A stretch of 64,000 nucleotides of DNA, taken from assembly GCA_947501935.1 (NCBI GenBank), contig CANMXU010000010.1, positions 1-64,000 on the forward strand, in the 5' to 3' direction. Positions 62,029-64,000 of this stretch are shown in pieces. The translations under genes were made by a program, and so were the position numbers. Positions within the stretch are counted from its first letter, which is position 1. Each line of letters begins with the position of its first letter. The notes beneath the pieces are model-generated. The model ran no database searches. It saw nothing but the letters and a program-made list of their open reading frames with translations, and was not told where the DNA came from. This stretch comes from an uncultured Alteromonadaceae bacterium. GTDB taxonomy: Bacteria; Pseudomonadota; Gammaproteobacteria; Enterobacterales; Alteromonadaceae.

Positions 62029-64000
62029 TTAGTGTTTAAATACATTGTTAGGGGCGCTTTTTTCAATGGTGAACCAATCTAAATTGAGCTCGCCTGAAGA
62101 GGTTACAAAACTATGAAAATTTGGGTAAGCATATTTAATATCCATATACTCTAGTGGGTGCTGCCACTCGTACGGAATATTAATAGCCCATGGCATACCG
62201 TTAGCATTTATAAAGTATTCACCGTTATCAGCATCTGAGGCGTCATCACCACGCCCTAAAAAGTTTGCTTGAAAGGCTTCCGTTGGCGCTTGGTTTTTAA
62301 GGTGAACTTCAAACCGTCGCCCAGGAGCTTCACCAAATACGTAGCTCCTTAGTTGCTCAGGTGAAGAGAAAATAAAAGGGTCGTAAGGGAAGTTGGCCAC
62401 ATCAGCTTTATTTACATTCGCCGCTAATGGAATGTCTAATGAAAAGCTCATTTGAATGTTTGAACCACAACCTGCTTCAGTACGATAATATTTGCAGTTT
62501 TCACCTGCGGTGACAAAATCCCACAGGTCATTAGCGATAATAAATATCGCTTCATCTCTATCTTCTTCAAGTGGTGAAAGATTTTGCTCAACACCATTGA
62601 TTTTGAAAATTAGGCGGCTAGTATCAACTTGGCTACGTAATAATCCGGGCAGTCGAAAGGCAAAACCGTTATGGTAAGAAGCACCAATGGCAACCACTTC
62701 ACCTGTTATTTTAACCCGCAGTAAATTACCCTCAGTGTCAAAAGATGAAAGGCGATAGTGCACCACCAAGTCATTCATATCGTAATCGCCAACTAGCGGC
62801 CAATTATCTTCAAAGGCTAGTGTTGCCCAACCTTCAGCCGAAGGATAATGCGTAGTTGTTACGTTTTGCTCGGCTATATCAATTTTATAATCTTCCACTT
62901 CACCGTCAGCAACGCCACCAATAGCTGATAAAGACTCTTCAGAGCTTAATCTAAATCTTGCCCAAGTTTCTCCCGTTTCGCTCCAAGTTGGTACATCGTA
63001 AGCCACGATATTACTGCCAGAGCTGACAGCCTCTGAAGTGATAATTTGCTCATCAACGTCAAACTCACCGTCTTTATCAGAGTCGAGCCAAGCGTTAACA
63101 AAACCGTCAGCGGACGCCGTAATATCAACAATGGCCGTTTTACCTGCTTCAACTCCAGTAACAAACGCTATGCCGTCGTTGTCGTCAATTTCAGAGCCGT
63201 TATCTGCGTATGCATTGGGCTCTGTTATTACGTTTTCTCCCAAAAATAAAGTGCCATCACCAATGTCATGGCGCGCACCATTATTATTTATGCTTGAGCC
63301 ATAAGAGTCAGGGGCATCGCCAAAGTCAGTGGTCGGAGAGTCTTGAGAAATAATCGGAGCAAGGGCGCAACGTGCGCCATCGTTATTACTTGACGCAGGG
63401 CCATAGGCAAAAAACTCTGCAACGGGATAATCCCAATTGGTGTTGATTCTAAAAATATTACCGTCGCTATTACGGCTAATATATAAATTACCGGTAACGT
63501 CAAAATACACCGCGCCAAAAGTACCGGCTTCACCAACATTACTAAGTTTTACCGAAGTTCCCGTTTGCACATCAATTTTCCAAAGATTACCCCAGCGATC
63601 AACTGCATAAGCAAAGCCGTTGTCAGGATGGAAGGCTAAATCGTAAATTGCATGATTAAGAGTTGTGCCGTTAACTACATTCACCATAGTTAAATAATCG
63701 TCACTGGCTTCATCTAACGACACCCGAAATAAACCAAAATCTGCGCCCGGACGATAGAGATAATAAGCATTTTCTACTACCGAAATGTCACCAACATAAA
63801 AACCTTTATTCGGCATGTTAGGAATAGTAATAGGTGTTACTTGATAGTTGGCGTCAATACGAACTAGGGTGCCGTAGTAATAATTAAAAGCGTATAAATA
63901 ACTGTCGTGAACACTAAATGCCAGCGCATTCATTTTTTGTTGATTCCAATCAGCAGGTGAGAATTTCTCATAAAATCCAGTTGCTAGCTGCACACCATAT
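62029..64000 (-). CDS. LruC/GEVED domain surface protein, 5' partial
   Basis: More than 656 aa are visible; the frame is still open at the right edge, so the GTG at 63993 is not a true start. In order: a beta-propeller-like region with repeated SYLYAFNYYYG-type strands (to about 210), a short linker with FGDAPDSYG (about 225), a GEVED domain (about 290-375, DSDKDGEFDVDEQI and GVADGEVEDY), and an LruC domain (from about 385, FEDNWPLVGDYDMNDLVVHY, to the end). Such proteins are secreted, probably calcium-binding and surface-located. Function in this organism is unknown. Confidence 0.8.
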   Translation of the reverse strand, partial: YGVQLATGFYEKFSPADWNQQKMNALAFSVHDSYLYAFNYYYGTLVRIDANYQVTPITIPNMPNKGFYVGDISVVENAYYLYRPGADFGLFRVSLDEASDDYLTMVNVVNGTTLNHAIYDLAFHPDNGFAYAVDRWGNLWKIDVQTGTSVKLSNVGEAGTFGAVYFDVTGNLYISRNSDGNIFRINTNWDYPVAEFFAYGPASSNNDGARCALAPIISQDSPTTDFGDAPDSYGSSINNNGARHDIGDGTLFLGENVITEPNAYADNGSEIDDNDGIAFVTGVEAGKTAIVDITASADGFVNAWLDSDKDGEFDVDEQIITSEAVSSGSNIVAYDVPTWSETGETWARFRLSSEESLSAIGGVADGEVEDYKIDIAEQNVTTTHYPSAEGWATLAFEDNWPLVGDYDMNDLVVHYRLSSFDTEGNLLRVKITGEVVAIGASYHNGFAFRLPGLLRSQVDTSRLIFKINGVEQNLSPLEEDRDEAIFIIANDLWDFVTAGENCKYYRTEAGCGSNIQMSFSLDIPLAANVNKADVANFPYDPFIFSSPEQLRSYVFGEAPGRRFEVHLKNQAPTEAFQANFLGRGDDASDADNGEYFINANGMPWAINIPYEWQHPLEYMDIKYAYPNFHSFVTSSGELNLDWFTIEKSAPNNVFKH

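Overview
The window looks like the chromosome of a marine, AT-rich gammaproteobacterium of the Alteromonadales, most likely Colwelliaceae (Colwellia/Thalassotalea type). This is an inference from protein style (DUF5610, GltS, AbgT, LruC proteins), low GC and the dispersed palindromic repeats. No rRNA, tRNA or CRISPR array was seen. The 5' gene at the left edge and the large gene at the right edge are both cut by the window.

Region 1 (about 1-13.3 kb) is accessory DNA and more AT-rich than the rest. It holds a 111-bp tandem-repeat protein fragment, two unknown membrane-linked proteins, a glutamate symporter (GltS), a patatin-like lipoprotein, a small K+ channel and a broken copy of it, a periplasmic binding protein, a diguanylate cyclase, an RND efflux pump with its adaptor, and a LexA/CI-like regulator. 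Most of it lies between two arrays of a roughly 15-bp repeat. Their outermost copies form imperfect inverted ends (TGTCG...CGACA, 22 of 26 matching) at 2412 and 13224. This looks like a transposase-less element of the Tn7/Tn5053/Mu end type.

Region 2 (13.3-23.5 kb) is mixed: an AbgT transporter, a coiled-coil membrane protein, a hairpin-rich noncoding block, an RhlE-type helicase, small unknown proteins, a cytochrome c/rhodanese fusion and an M28 peptidase. Six copies of a palindromic repeat (GGGGTCGGTGACA ... TGTCACCGACCCC) sit at gene ends here; a seventh lies at 55.6 kb.

Region 3 (about 24-55.5 kb) is the heart of the window, an almost uninterrupted locus for turning purines into C4 acids. 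Plus-strand genes run xdhA-xdhB-xdhC-allB-alc-uraD-uraH-allA-guaD-puuD-glcB and a TetR (RutR-like) regulator. Together they take guanine, hypoxanthine and xanthine through urate, allantoin and allantoate to urea plus glyoxylate. A urea channel follows. Then come the genes of the beta-hydroxyaspartate cycle: bhcD, bhcC, bhcB, an IclR regulator (bhcR-like) and a GlcG/HbpS protein. Next are a SulP transporter, a purine permease, an S4 protein, a hypoxanthine phosphoribosyltransferase, a glyoxylate aminotransferase (candidate BhcA role), a Tsx-like outer-membrane nucleoside channel and a malic enzyme. The predicted flow is nucleosides in through Tsx and the permease, purine ring to glyoxylate, and glyoxylate to oxaloacetate (beta-hydroxyaspartate cycle) or malate (malate synthase G), with malic enzyme returning pyruvate.

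Two repeated operators appear to tie this locus together. Motif A (TTGACACNNGTGTCAA) precedes xdhA, bhcR, bhcA and tsx, with a weak copy before the purine permease/SulP pair. Motif B (ATTTCACNATGTGAAAT type) occurs twice in the bhcB-bhcR gap, once before the purine permease and once before hpt. I infer that the RutR-like protein reads motif A and the IclR protein reads motif B.

Region 4 (55.8-64 kb) is ordinary or accessory: a ResIII-type helicase with a DEYH box, a binding protein, a frameshifted EEP-family nuclease/phosphatase, MtfA, small unknown proteins, a lipoprotein and a large LruC/GEVED surface protein running off the right edge.
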